Assembly: GCF_007754155.1 (NCBI RefSeq)
Contig: NZ_CP037423.1
Span: forward strand, 9,916,938 to 9,980,937
Origin: Stieleria neptunia
GTDB lineage: Bacteria; Planctomycetota; Planctomycetia; Pirellulales; Pirellulaceae
Direction of reading: 5' to 3'
Length of the DNA: 64,000 nucleotides
Positions 29,201 to 44,200 of the stretch are shown here, piece after piece. A program made the translations under genes and the position numbers. Each line of letters begins with the position of its first letter. The first letter of the stretch is position 1. The notes beneath the pieces are model-generated. The model was given only the letters and a program-made list of their open reading frames with translations. It was not told where the DNA came from and ran no database searches.

Positions 29201-32200
29201 GCTGACGGTGCCGCCCAGGTCGATCGACGGATCATCGGAATTGGCATCGCCGACGATCACCGACGCCGCGGCCTGGTACGTTCCGTCGGCGGAAAAATTC
29301 AACAGCGCGTCGCTGTTGCCCACGCCCAGTTGCCCCGCCAGCGGGGCCAGCGAGTTGGCATCCAGCAGCGCGACCTCGAACGCATCGGGGGTGCGAGATT
29401 CGGTCGCCGACAGCGACAACCCGTTGACGGCGAATCGCAAGATCGATGCGTTGTCGGGAACGAAGAACGCTTGCCGCAAGGACGTCCGTTCGCCCGAGGA
29501 TTCGCTCAGCGTTGCGGCGCCGCCTTCAAAGACCACGTCACCGCGGGTCGACCATTGATCTCCGCCGGCGTCGAACAAGCCGTTTCGAATGCCAAACGTC
29601 GCCCCGGCGGTGGGCGCGAGTGAAATCGGGATCAAAACAGGTGGATCCACCGCCGGCGGCAGCACCGGTGGTGGAGTGATTCGGGTGTCCGAACCGGTCG
29701 ACGGATCGACCGGGACTTCCACCGTCGGCGGCGTTCCCGTGACCGAGTCCGGCTGGTAGATCGGGAACAATGACGGGGTGACAAACCGATCCGTCAGCGA
29801 CAGCGCCGTGAAGTCGGACGTGAAACCGAAGTTGGCCGCCAACAGTTGCGAATCCGACACCGTGATCGCGCCGTCGGAGTCGAAGTCGGCTCGGGGGTCA
29901 TAGTCCAGATCCCCAACGAAGGTGCCGAACGATTCGAAGATCAGTTCACTATCGAATCCGTCGACGGCTCCATCTCGATTGATGTCACCGACGACGTCCA
30001 AGAACAACTGGTATTGCCCCCGGTCCTCTGCCGACGCGCCTTGAACCTCTAACAAATATTGATCGGCACGTTCGATCGCGAACAAGGCCACGGTTCGATT
30101 CCCATCGACGCTCCGCGCGATCGGCGTCAGACCAGCAATCTTGGGCGTGTCGGCGACAAAGGTGCTGCGGTACCGCTGGACCATCGCTCGCACCCAAACC
30201 ACTTGTTCGGTGGTCGAACGCAATTGATCGCTGTCGATGGTGAACGCGTACTGATGCGTCTGTCCCTCGTCGAGTTTCGCGATGATTTCGGCGCCGGTAA
30301 AATCGACGGACCGACCCAGGTCGCCGGTCAACGGTTGTGCTTCGGGATAGAATTGGTTGTCACCGGTCGAACTGACGGCGACCGTGAGCGCGGAGACGGT
30401 TTCCGATTCGTAGCCGTAGCGGTACAGCGACAACGGTGAACCGGACGGCGGCACGGTGACGGTGGCGACTTCGATCAATCGTCCATGATCGTCGTAGACG
30501 TAATGCAAGTCGCCGACGCCTGAGAGACTCGCCGGCAATCGGATCGATTCGACGCGTCCGGCATCGTCGGTGACAAACGGAATGAATTCACCGGCCAGCG
30601 TGATGCCGCTGTCGCTGAAGTACCAGGTTTCGCCATCGGGCCAGATCTGACTTGAAATCCGCCCCTGCCCGTCCAGCACGTCGACTTTGCCGTCCGGATG
30701 CGCAAGCCGATACGCCTGGCGTCCCAAGACATCGTTGGCCGGGTGATAGGGCTGCCCGGTTTCCTGGTCATAGAAGCGGTTACCTCCGGCGACCAAAAGC
30801 CGATCGAGTGATTCGAGTTGGTAATCGATGCCGTCATCGGCGATCCAGTTCGGCTGATAGAACACCAAGGAGTCGTTCTGCGCGAAGGGCTGAACCGCGA
30901 TCGGGTCAAAGGTGAATCCGCCACGCGTTCCATCGGGCAGATCCAAGTAGACTCGATCACCGCGTGACAGCGCCGAGTAGATACCGACGGCTTCGAGTGC
31001 AACGGGATCGGCGCCGCTGCCTCGATCCTGGGGGGCGACGCCGAGTTGCAAACGGGTGTCACCGAAACTGAAACGCCAGCCGTCGCCCAGTTGCCCGGCG
31101 ACCTGCTGTTGCAACGAATCGTATTGACGTGCGATCTCCAGCGTCTTGCCGCCGACCGTGATGGTGGCGTCGACGTCCGTGCGGGTAAACGAATCCGTCT
31201 TGACCGACGAATTGATTGCCAGATCGATCGTGGTTTCGCTGCCACGTCCACTGATGTCGCGCGCGAACAATCGCAACGTGTAAAAGCCGTTGGCCAGTGT
31301 GCCGGGATCGATCGACGTCAGAACGATCCCCTCGCCGGTTGTTTCGCCACTGGCCAGGGGCTGGTAATCATTCGATCCGCGGGGCGCGATTTCCAGCGTC
31401 CAGTCATCCAGATTGCTGTCGATGATCGAAGCGGACAGATCGGTCGGTGCGGTCACGGTGGTCACGCCGCCCAACGAAAGCGATAGTTCCGGCGGATCTT
31501 TGTCGGCCGCCTCTCGGACGCGGAGTGTTTCGCTGGTGGAACCGACAAAGCCGTCGATGTCGGTCGCCTCGGCAATCAGTGACTGCTTGCCGGGAGCACC
31601 TGCAACGAGTTCACCGCGACCGCGGTCATCCAAGACGATCGGCAGCCCGTCCAGCGTCAACTGGAGTGTCTCAATTGGCGCAAAGCCGTCCGCGATCACC
31701 TGGACCCGAACCGTCTGGCCGGGCAGCGCCGGGAAACTCGGCGTGGTCACGATACGAACGTCTGGCAACTGGGGCGTGGCGACCGAATCGATCACGATCA
31801 CGTGCTTCGTTTCGGCCAACGAGTCGCTGGCGCGGACATCGACCCGTGTCCGTCCCAATTGGCCCGGGTTGGGGATCCAGGTGATCCGCCCGGTCGCCGA
31901 ATCGATCTGAGCACCTTCGGGTAAACCGTACGCCGAGAAGGTCAACGTGTCGTCGCCGTCCGGATCGGTCGCGGCGAGGGTAAAGTCCAGCAAGTTGCCG
32001 ACGACGACTTGGTGGTGCCGGCTTTCGATCAGCGGGGCCCGGTTGACGTTTTCGACCACGATCGGCACCGTGATGGTGTCCGACGCGGCTTCGGAATCGG
32101 TCAACGTGAACGTGACGTCATACGTACCGGCCTGATCAAATCGCGGTTGCCAGCGGAACACGCCGGTGCTCGGATCAAAGAGTGCACCGTCGGGAACGTC

Positions 32201-35200
32201 GGTCGCGGTCAGCACCAATGCACCGCCGTCGAAATCGGCACCGGTCACCCGGAATTCCGTGAACACGCCTTCGCGGGCGAACTGGGCCGCCGGAAATGCC
32301 AATCGGGGCGCGCGATTGACGGCGCCGACGGTGATCGAGAACGGTTCGGAATCCGACGCGGAACCGTCGGTCGCGGTCACGTTGAAGCTGTAGCTGCCGG
32401 CATCCTCAAAGCTCGGTGACCAATCAAATCGCCCCGTCATCGGATCGAGCGTCGCACCGGCCGGTAGATTGTCGACGGCAAAGCGAAGGGCGTCGTTGTC
32501 TGGATCGGTGGCCGTGAACGTCAGCGACAGCGCGTCGCCTTCGTCAACCGCCGCGTCGGCAGGCACCATCAACGTCGGTGCCGCGTTGCTGTTGCGAACG
32601 TCGATCACGAACGACTGTGTCGACGACAGGGATCTGGCGATGTCACCGTTTCCTTGATCGCTGACCGTGACCGTCACGTCGTAACGGCCGATGTCCGCAG
32701 CGGTCGGGTCCCAATTCAACAACGCCTCGCCATAACGCACCGCGTCGACCAACCTCGCTTCGGACGGCAACCCGCTCAGTGAATACGTCAGCGGCTCCTG
32801 ATCGATGTCGGTCGTCTTCAACGGCAAACGCAACAGGTCACCGGCCAGAACGACCGTCGAGGAAACGGGCTGCAGCACCGGCGGATCGTTTGCCGATTCG
32901 ACGGTGACGACAAAGTCATACTGAACGGTTTCCACCCGACCCCGTCCATGCCCGTTGCCGTCGTCACTGGCGATCAACGAAAGCGTGTAATTGCCTCGAT
33001 CTCCGGTTCCCGGCGCGAAGTGAAATAATCCCGTTCCGTTGCCGTTGTCGGTGAACGAAACGAAGTCGGGAAGCGGCAACCCCGGCAGCCCGTTGGCAAC
33101 TTCCAGGCTGATGTTGTCGCCATCGGGATCGGTGACGGAAACGGGAATGTCGACCATGCCGCCACGGCTGAGGGCGAGATTGCTGACCGGCGCGATGACG
33201 GGGCGTTGATTGATGTCACGCACCGAGATCGGAACTTTGGACGAAATCGTGATCGGATCACTAACCCCATCGCCATCGTCGGTCGCTTCGAACAGGATGC
33301 TGTAGTCGCCGGCCTGGTCGTAACGGGGCGTCCAAGTCAGCGTCGCGGTCTCGGCATCGAACGCGGCGCCGTCGGGCAATCCGGTCACACGATAGGTCAC
33401 TGGTGAAACCAGGCCGGGCGGGTCGAGCGTGCCGTCCCCGAGTCGCACCGGCAATTCAAAATCGGGGTGATCGGGATCAAACGCAAAGGACGTGATGACC
33501 AGCGTTTGCCCTTCCTCGACCGACCAGCCGCGCATGGTGTCGAAATTGGGCGCGCCGTTGGCGTTGATCACGTCGACATCGATTTGGCTGTGGACGGATT
33601 GCCCGTTGGCGGTGACCGTGATCGGAATGGTTCGCGTCGCCGGCACGTCAAAACCGACGATCCAGCGCAGGGTTCCGTCGCGGGCATCGAGCGTGGCACC
33701 GGCCGGCAGATCGTTGCTGGTGAACAACAACGTATCCGCGTCGGGATCCGCAGCCCCGATGCGGTAGGTCCACTCGTCGCCTTGGCGAAGCGTGAATTCA
33801 GGGATCGGATCGATCACGGGCGGACGATCCGCTTGACTGACCAACAGATTAAACGCGTGTCGTGTGAGATTGACGCCGTCCGAGGCGACCAGCGTCACAT
33901 CGCGATAGATCCCCGCCGCGTGTTCGCCGGGCGTCCACCAAAGTGTTCTCGTGGCCGGATCGAAGAACGCACCGGCGGGCAAATTTTCGACCCAAACGTC
34001 CAGCGGATCGTTGTCGCGATCATCGACGTCGACGATCACCTGCAGCGTTTCATTTTCGCTCATCACCGCCTCGCCGGGCGGCTGCACAAACTCCGGCGCG
34101 CGGTTCCCGCCGGCCACGCGAATGGTCCACGACTGCGATGTGAATCCGCCCCGAGAGTCGAACGCATACAAGACAACGGCGTTGTCTTCGGCAATCCCCG
34201 GTTGCGGCAACCACTCGACCAGCCCGGTCGCCGGGTCGACGGTCATCCCCTCCGGCCCACGCCGCAGCAGATACGCGACGGCAACTCCGTCCGGATCGAC
34301 CGCATCGGCGTCGTAGCTGTACGCGTTGCCGGCGGTGGCGAATTTGACCGGATCGGTATCGAACCCGGGTCGCAGGTTGGGTGATGCGGTGGCCAGGAAT
34401 CCCGGCACAAAGTCCGCCGAAACATCGTTCGGCGCGAGCAATCGAATGGTCTTGGCCGTCGCCGTTTCACCGGGACGCAATCGAACGCCATCGGGAACGT
34501 TGGCTTCCAAGTCGAACAACCAACGGCCATCGGCGGCAGCGATCGCGGTTTGGCCCGGCACGGCTCCGCCGGACGTGATGTCGCCGCCGCTGGGATCGAG
34601 CACCAGACTCATCGGCAATAATAGATCGTAATCGCCCGTGTTTTGGATTTCGACTTCATAAGTGATCGCCTGCGTTTGGCGATCCAATCGCGTGCCCGTC
34701 AGCGTGATGTCGACGTTGGCCGAAAATTCGCTGATCGTGGTGAAGTGAACTTCATAACCCGCCGGCAGCGAGAAACCGCCGACGCTTTCGATCCCCTTGC
34801 CGATGTACAGCGTGTTCTCGCCGGCGGAGAATCCTTGGACGAACAGATAGGCCGTCTGGGAATCTTGGTGGTAGCGAACTTCGCTGATCACGGGATGCTG
34901 ATCCGCCGGCAGTGACGCGTCACCGCGAATGGCGTAATTGCCGGGATTCAGAACCGACTCGAGTTCCGTGCCCAGCCCCGTAAACATGTCTTCGCTAAAC
35001 GTCACACTGACCAATCCCAACGGCAGTGCAACGATGGTTTGTTCGGCCGGATTGGTCGCGACCACTTCGGGAATCGCGATCGGGCTGATCACGTCGACCT
35101 GATCGCTCTGGCTGATCAAGACGCGTCCGTCGCTGGTGGTGACCACGACGTCGCCGCGTGTGCCTCCGGTTGCGACGGCCACGCGGCGCAGGGTGGCGAC

Positions 35201-38200
35201 GTCGACCATCGTCAGTTCGCTGTTTTCGCCCGTCGCGACCGACTGGCCGAAACCTGTGTTGCCGGTGTTGTGGGAAACGAACAGCAAGCCTTCCAGTGAC
35301 GTGTCCGTTTGGCCGAAGGCGATCGAGTCGATCGGCGTGTCGAAGGAGAGCACGGTTTCGGCGCGGCCGAGCGGATTGAATTTCACGACCGCGTCGCGCT
35401 GGGGCCATTGGACGCCGTACAAGGTGCCGTCGTCGGCGAAGGCCAAGCTGCCGACCCGCAGGTCCTGATCTCGGCTGAGTCGTTGGAAGGTGCCGCGATC
35501 GGGATTAAATCGCTCGACGCCGTAACGTGACCCGACGATCACATCACCGCTAGCCGGATCGATCGCCAATCCCATCGTCAGCCCTTCGCCATGTTCGGCC
35601 AGGATGCTGCCGTCGATCGGGTCGAGTTCCAACAGCGGACCGCCGCCGGTGGTGGCCCACAATCGCCCGTCGTCGTCAAAGATCAAATTGAAGATCGGAT
35701 GATCCAACTCGGCCCAGGTGCCTTCGGCCGCGCCTCCCTTGGCATCGAACAGGTAGAGCTGATTGCGGGCCGATCCGCCGCTGATCAGGATGTCGCCGTC
35801 GGGCGTTTCGGTGATCGCCATCGGGCCGATGCCGCTGGTCGCGACGCCGGTCGCGGTGACGTCGAATCCGTCGGCGAATCGTTTGGCGGTGAAGGGTTGC
35901 AACACCGTATCAAAGACGGCCGGGTTCGACGTCGATCCGGTTGATGGAATCAGGTTTTCGGCGGAGGCGAACAGCGGGTTGGTCGACGGGGTGGTGGTCG
36001 GCGGCGTCGGTTGTCCGAAATTCGGACGTGTCGTCGAATCGACGGTCGGCAATGCGCCGAGCGACGTGGACGAACCGTCATCGTCGGCGGTTTCCCCGGC
36101 CGGAGGGATTTCACGGTTTCCGGCCGAGTCCGACGCCAGGGCCAGGAATTCGTAGCTGCGTCCGACACGTCCGATAAAAACTTCTTCGCCACTGGCTTGT
36201 TGCAGCTGACGTTTCCAGATCTTGAAATCGCCGCCGTCTTCGGCGACATACAACGTGACGTGTTTGAACCCGCTGCCTTCGTCCTCGTCGGTCACTTCCC
36301 ATGACACGACAAAATCGTTTTCCGCATTCAGCGGCGTGACGGTGACGTTGCTGGTCGGCGCCTGGGCGTCGATCGCGTACACCAAATCATCGGCGTCTTC
36401 CGGCGGTGCGTTATCGAGCAACACGCGTGCTTTGGCCGTGATCGTTTGACCGGTCAGGGCCTTGTCGGACAGTTCAATGCTGTAGGACACGAACCCGGCG
36501 CCCTGGCCTTGCGCGTTATTGGGCGGCAATAGCCCTCCGTCGGTATCGCTGCGGACTTCACCGGTCAGCGGATCGATGGCCTGGATCAACCAAGTCGCCG
36601 CGTTGGATTTCACGTCGATGCCGCCGCTGACGCGAACGTTGAACCCGAGCGTTTCGGCAAATTCAAAATCACCCTGGTAAAGTGCCCGTCCGCCCGGCAT
36701 GCGGATCGTGATGTCGCCGATCTTGATATCGCCCAACTGGAACGTCCGCGGATCCATGTTATCATCCAACGGAACCACCACACGCACTTCGTTGGCGTCG
36801 CGGGTGGTGTTGGGATCGTTTTGAAAGTTCACCGTGAAGGGCAACGGTTCGTTGGCCGGGACAAACCCGCCGGTTTCCAAGGTAAAGGGACCGGTTTGCG
36901 ATACCGCGCCGACGTTGGAACCCTGTTGGTCGTAATAACCTTGCAGATTCAGCGGAAAGAAGACGTCTTCGTCGTTCGGCGTGATGCCGCGAATTTGATA
37001 GTCCGCCGGAATCCCCGCGCCGCGTTTGTCGAACGGAACCCAGGGCACATAGACACGCATGGTTTGAAAATGCGTGTTCAGATCCAACCCCAAATCATAG
37101 TCCTCGAAGGTCGGCAGTTCCGGAACCGGGTTGGCGCCGCTGAGCACACCGAAGAACGAAAGCGAGTCACCGGTGAAGTTGGTGCCGCTGGTATCGACCG
37201 GAGCTTCGAGTTCGGGATCGTGTCCGTACCAGCGACGAACGTTCTCGAAGAAATCTCCAAATTCTCCGGACAAGATGATTTGATCTCCGCCGGGTCCGCG
37301 CAACACACCGCCGGCCAGCGTCGCCATCAAGCTGGCAAGTTCTTGATCCTGGCGGGTCGGCGGGATCGCGTCCTCGGCGCGCAGCCGCCCGCTTTCGGCC
37401 AGATAGGTCAGGTACATCGATTGCCAAGCGGCTTCGTTGCCGGCCAGGTTGACCAGGGCCGCATCGGCGTCGTCATCGGCCAAGATGCCTTCGCGCAACT
37501 GATCCGCTTCGGCCAAGGCGTGCTCGATGAACTCGTCGCGCGACATCGATGTCGCCGAGGCGACGACGTGGAATTGGAACGGAATTTTGGGGATGGTCAG
37601 AAAATCGGGGACGGCGCCAAAGACCTCCCAGATGAACGACAACCCGGGAGAGATCTGATCGAGCGCCGACGGCCCGTCGGCCAACAAATCGATCTCGGCG
37701 TATTGCGGCAAGGCTTCGTAGATCTTGGCCTTGAACGATTCCCAGGCGTGATCATGCAACTCGCGCAGTCCCGGATAGGTTTGCACCTGGAACGTGAACC
37801 CGGAGAACCCGTCGGCGGGCTGATCGAACAGGTAGCCGCCGGCGGTGACGGTTCCATCGGTGTTGACGGCCGAATCCAATTCCGCCCAGGGCAAATCGGC
37901 TAGCGTGCCTTCTTCGGGGCCCCCACGCAAATTCGACGTGAAATGGTTGTAGGGCAATCCGTACACGAAGTCATTGATTCCCATCTCTGGGATGCCGACG
38001 TTGTAATAGACGTAGGGCGCATCAATATTGCCGAGGTTCTGCAGCGCGACGCTGTACGTTCCGGCGTCACCGGCAAAAACGTAACGTGGGCCGCCGATGC
38101 CGATCGTGACTTCGGGTTCGATCGTCCGTTCGACTTGGAATCGATAGGGAACGACGGCGACTTCGCCACCGGGGTTGATGACTTGGACGTCGTACAAACC

Positions 38201-41200
38201 TCGCGGCGCGTCTTCCAAATCGAACGTGACGATGATTTCGGACGCCGAGATGTAGTTTTGGTTGACCGGGATGATTTCTGCAAAACCGGGCCGCACCAGT
38301 TTGACGATCGCGTCTTCGTGGAACCGGGCGCCGGAAATGGTGGTCGTCACGAATTTCGAATCGCCACCGATGTCGGTCTGGATGTTCGTGATCGCCAGCG
38401 GCAGCAACTCGGCCAGAATGCGAATCGGCGAGGTATCACTTTCGGTTGCGAATCCGCGGACCAACACGTAATACGTTCCGGCTTCGGTCGCGGGAATGAT
38501 CGCAAACGGCGTTTCCGACAATGTTCCGCCGCTGCTGGCGTCAAAGCTGCGAACCGTCGGCGCATCGTTGTGCCGCAGGAAAACCTCGTGGGTTGAATCA
38601 TCGTCGGCGAACACCGTGACCCGCAACGTTCGATCAAAGGGCACGTCGACGGCGAACAGGCGTTGCTGTCCGGTGGCGAGCGTGGTCGGCAGCGGAACAT
38701 CGAGCGTCAGGAACGGCGCGGTCAATTGCATCGTTGACGGCGATGCGGTGATATTGTTGCTATCGCCGATGTCTTCGTAGACTTGATTCAAGATGTCGGT
38801 CCGCACGATCGCGCGATACTCACCCGGCGTCAGCGAGGGCGTCAAGGTTTCAAAGACTTGTGTATAGCTTTGACCCGGTGCCAGCGTACCGCGGAACTCC
38901 AATCGGCCCGCCGCCGCATCACGCAGATCCCAATTGGCGTCGCTGGAGAAAAACAGACTGTCCGACCATCGACCGCTGACGGTTTCGCTGCTGGTGTTCG
39001 TCACCGTCCAGGTGATCGTCGCCGGCGAACCGGCTTCGACGTTCGGGGGAACGGTGATCTCGGTGACTTGCAAGTCCGTCGCCGGAGGCAGTTCGATGAT
39101 CGTGGGGATCGCGGTCGTCCGCGAGTTGTTGCGTTCGTTAGGGCCTTCGAATACGTCGCCGCTGACGCTGCCGCGGTCCGGATCGGCAATGACGAACACG
39201 TAATAGGGACCGAGCAGATCTCCGGGAAGCGACACGGTTCGCGATGCGGAATAAGAACCGCCGGCCGTCAGGCCGCCTTCATGCTGCAGCGTGCCCAGGT
39301 AAATATCGCTGCTGAGATCCAGAAACTCGTCGCGCGACAAATAGATCGAATCGATCCACTCTTGTTGTCCACCGACCGTGCTGCCGCCAAAGTTCATGAC
39401 GGTGAATTCGACCTGGATCTCTTGCCCACGATCGGCCCGCTCGGGAACCGTGATCGATGTGACCTGCAAATCGGGCAACGGGGCCAGCGTGATCGGCAGA
39501 TCTCGGACGACGATGTTGTTGCCTTCGAGTTGGTATTCCTTGACCTTGCCGCGCGCGGATTCCCGCGACGCTTCCGATGCGAGGTCCCAAGGTTCCAGCG
39601 TGCCCGGCGTTTCGAATTCCAGGCCGATCAATTCGAACCCGATGTCACTGGGTCGGCGAGCGCGATCCTGGCGGGCCGCCGAATCGGTAAACAGGATCAA
39701 GCTGAAATCGCCTTCGATGCCGTCGGGAAGCCGGGCGCGAATGGTCCCCGTGTAAGACTCACCGGGCAGCAGCGTTCCGCCGCGGGCGAGTGAGCCGATT
39801 TCATGGTCGAAATTATCTAACGATGCGTCGTGGGAGATGAACAGACGATCGACCCACGAATTGACGCGCGTTTCACGGTTGCCGGCATTTTCGATCGTGT
39901 ACGTGATCTCGATCGTCTCGCCCGATGTCGCTCCGGCAGGCACTTGGAAATCCGTGATTGTCAGGTCCGCTTCCTTGTAGATGATCGGGAAATCAACGCG
40001 AGCCAAGTTGTCGCTGGGGTCTTCAAACGCCCAGCGGTCAAAGTGATCGAGCCAGACGGCGTTGTCACCCTCGTCGGCCGGATACCACTCGGTTTCCAAC
40101 AGTCGGGCTTGATAGGGAAAGAACAACGGCGACTTGTCGTTGTGCGCATCCAGGTGCACCCACAGCGAATAATGGTCGCCGGTTCCTTCGGGCAACGTCG
40201 TCGTGTACTCGACGGTGTAACGATCCCCGGGGTTGATCACCGAGGAGGGGGCGTAGATCGACGCCCCCAAATACGACGCACGCCGCCGCACAAAGTCATC
40301 GTCGGCAGAGAGCCAAATGAAATCTTTCCAGTACCGCGTGCCGCTCCAGACGGGGTTGGTGCCGATGTTTTCAACGGTGTACGAAAACGTGACTTCTTCG
40401 CCCGAATAGCCGTTGTCGGGGATGTCGAAATCCACCACTTTCAGGTTGGCGGGATAGCTGCGAATGTCCGACGCGACCGCGGTCGCGTTGTTCGTCTCGT
40501 CCACTTCGTTGACCGGATAGTACTTCTCCGGTGGCGGAATTTGCGGGAAGAAACCCGACAGGTCAATTGAGGGTGTCGGCGGGACATCGTCGTCGGTGAT
40601 CACGATGATGTACTGGCCCGTGGCCGAGGGCGATAACGGGATGTCCAGCGTGTCGGTGTACGAAGCACCTTTGGCCAGCGGCAGGTCGCGTTTCTTTTCA
40701 CCCAGCAGCAACGTCGTCGCGAAATCGTCTTTCGGATCCGGATGGTCGCTCAGATAAATTCGGTCGATCCAGCCACCGGGTTCGGCATCGGCGAGTCCGA
40801 AGTTGCTGACGGTCCAGGTGACCGAAATCGTGTCGCCGCCGGAAGCGGAATCCGGCGCGACCACTTGGGTGACGATCAGATCGGGCTGCGATCCGAGTAC
40901 ATCGATCGCCCGCGCCTTGTAGTTGTTGTTGTCAATATTGTTCGGGTCGTCGGGATTGGTGTTCGAGGCAAGTGTGTCCTCGGGGATCACGTCCAGCGGA
41001 TCCACCCACGGCGTGACGTACCAAGTGCCCGATTCCAATTCGCGAGGGATTCGTATCGTCGTTTCTGTTTCATAGCCGGCAAAACGGTCCAGTGATCCGT
41101 TGTGTGTCAACGTCTGCAACAAGAAATCACCCTGACCGGGGTGCGGCCGGTTCTTGTCACGCGTCAGCCAGACATTTTCGGTCCAGGTGTCACCGTGCGT

Positions 41201-44200
41201 TGCACCGCTGCCCAGATTGGTGACGGTGTAGCGGACGGGGATCGTGCTTCCGGCGACCACTTGTGACGGCGCGACGACGTCGCTGACGACCAGATCGGCC
41301 AGCGGTTCGGGCTCGATATAGATCGACTTGTAGGTCAGGTTATTATTGTTGTTGGGCCACTCCTCGACGCGGTCTTGTGCGTCGGTCAGCGCGATGACGT
41401 AAACATCGCCGCGATAGCGCAGCGGAACGACGACGCTGCCCGCTTCGGTGCTGTAGCGTTCGCCTGCTTCCAACGCGGCGCTGTTGGGCAGCTCACCGAT
41501 CAAGATGTCCGCATGATCGATCGTCGTATCCAACGACAGGTAGACACGATCGACCCACTGGGTGCTGCCGGTGCCGACGCTGCCCTGGTTGACGACAACA
41601 AACTCCGGAGCGATCGTCGCACCGGCGGGCAAACGATCCGGAATCGTGATCGATTCGACTTGCAGGTCCGGTCGCGGGCGAACATGGATCGTGATCGGCT
41701 GTGACGTGGCGTTGTTGTCGATCCCGGCGCCCTCGTAGAGTAGCGCATTGAAGTTGGTTTTGACGAACAGATTGAAGGTGCCGGTCGACTGTGTCGGAAT
41801 CCGCAGCCGCTCGCTGCGATTGTAGCTTTGGCCGGCGGGAATCGGATCGACGAAGGGGAACTGGCCCAGTTGAATCAAGTCGCCGTTGGGGTTGCCTGCT
41901 TCTTGCAAATAAACTCGATCGATCCAGCCGCCCGATGCTTCGCCAAAACCGTCATTGCTCACGGTCCACTGGACATCGATCAACGTGCCTTCCTCGGCCT
42001 CGGTCGGCACGGTCACCGAAGTCACGATCAGGTCGGGGGGCGGCAGCAGCGTGATCGGGAACGCCGCACTGGCAGTGATGTTGTTGTCATCGTAGAGAAA
42101 CTCAAACGGGCCATTCTTGTAGGCCGTCTGAACGATCAGGTAGTGGTCGCCGGACAATCCGTCGGGGATCACCAGATTGCCAGTTCGGACGTAGTTGCCG
42201 TCGGGACCGATTTGGCCGAAGTGCTGGAAACTGGTCTCCGTGCCGTCGATCAGTCCGGTCTCGTCGGGTGTGGTCGAGAGGTAAACCAGGTCATACCAGT
42301 CGCCGCGACTGGTCACGCCGATCCCCTGGTTGCGGACCGTCCAGGTCAGGCTGGTGATGCCGCCGGCATTGACCGGCAACGGCACATCGATCGATTCGAC
42401 GACCAGGTCCGCGAACGGCGCCGGCATGATGTCGACTTGGCCGCTGCGGGCGACATCGTTATTGGCTTCGATGTCGTTTTCAAACACGGCGTCGCCGTAG
42501 TCGCTGCGGACGAACAGCGTGAATCGTCCGTTCGTTTCCGCCGGCAATCGAAACGTCTCGCTGCGCGAGTACGATTCGTTTTGATCGAGCCCGCCGGTAT
42601 GCGGGAACGTCGCGACGACAACGTCATCGCCGTCTCCGGCGATCGCGTTTTCGCTCAGCACGATCGCATCGATCCACTGGTCGACGAATCCGCGTCCGAT
42701 GCCCAGGTTGGTGACCGTCCAGTCGACGGTGATCTCTGCCGGATCACCGATCACCAGTGCCGGTGCATCGACGTTGCTGACGGCAAGATCGGCGTAGGGC
42801 GAAAGGGTCAATTCGATCAACTTGGCTGCGACGTTATTGTTTTCACCGGCGGACAATTCACCCAGCTCGGCGGCGGCGTCACTGACGAGCAACAGGAATT
42901 GACTGCCTTGCAGATCGACGGGTAATCGAATCGTCCGTGATTCCGTTCGTGTCTGTCCCGGGGCCAACGGCGTCGAGATCGTAAACTGGTCCACCAGACG
43001 ATCATCGCCGGACAAGGTTTGATTGTCGGACAGATAGATGCGTTGTTGCCACTGTTGGGCGGTGGCGGTTCCCAGATTCAAGAAGTCCCAGCTGACGTCG
43101 ATTTCCTGACCCGAATTGGCAGCCGCCGGCGCGTCAAAATTGCGTGCCTCGAGATCGGGGTGTGTCACCGTCAGCACGCCCCCGAACAGCGTGTTGTTGC
43201 CTTCGTAGGGACCTTCGAACACCCGGTTGCTGTCGTCGCTGACGACCAAAATGCGGTAGTCGCCGTCGGCCAAATCCGGCAAGTTCACCGTCATCATCGA
43301 CGTGTAACTTTCACCGGGTTGCAAGGGTCCGTTTTGTCGCGCCGTGCCGATCAGTGTTCGTTGACCAGGGACGCTGACTGATTCGGCGTAAATACGGTCA
43401 AACCAGTGCGTCGCGGTGGGTTCGTCACCCTGGTTGGCGACTTGCCACGTGATGACGTTGGATTGCCGTGGTTGGCCGGCGGTCGGGCCGGTGATGGTGG
43501 TGGGGAAAAGATCGACCAGCGGCGGGAATGACAGCTCGAGCGGCGACGAGGCATAAACGTTCGCTTCGTCGATTTCGCTGATCCGTTGGTCGTCGTCGAT
43601 CGAAGCGAGCAGGTAGTACGTTCCCGCCGCCAACGCATCATCCAGCGGCAACGTGACCGTCAGATCCAACGTGTACGATTGACCGCCGGCCAGGGGATCA
43701 TCACGGACCACGCTTTCGAGCTGAATGTCATTGCCATCGAGCGTCGTGTCGGTCGACAAATAAATTCGGTCTCGCCAACTGTTGCCGCCTGCGATCGCAT
43801 TGCCGGCGTTGGTGATATCGAACAACAGGTCAACCTCACCGCCGAAGGAATACTCGGTTTCCGCCGTCACAAGCGTTCCGCCGACCAAGTCCAAATCGGG
43901 CAGCGCCCAATCAAACGTCGCGGTGAATTGATCTTCGATCGGTTCTCCGTTGATCTGGTCTTCGTCTTGGTTCATCGAGTTGCCGACGAAATCCAGTACG
44001 TTCGGCCCGATCGTGATGGTGTACTGGCCGTCGACGTATTGGGTGAGATTCGGTCGCAGCCGGAACAAGTTGTTCGTTTCGGCAAACGGCTCGATCAAAT
44101 CAATCGCGATCGCCGTCGCGCCCGGCCCCGTCAACATCACGTCATCGACGTCGAACGAATCCGCGTCGACGGGCTCGTCAAATGCGATGATCAAGAAGGG

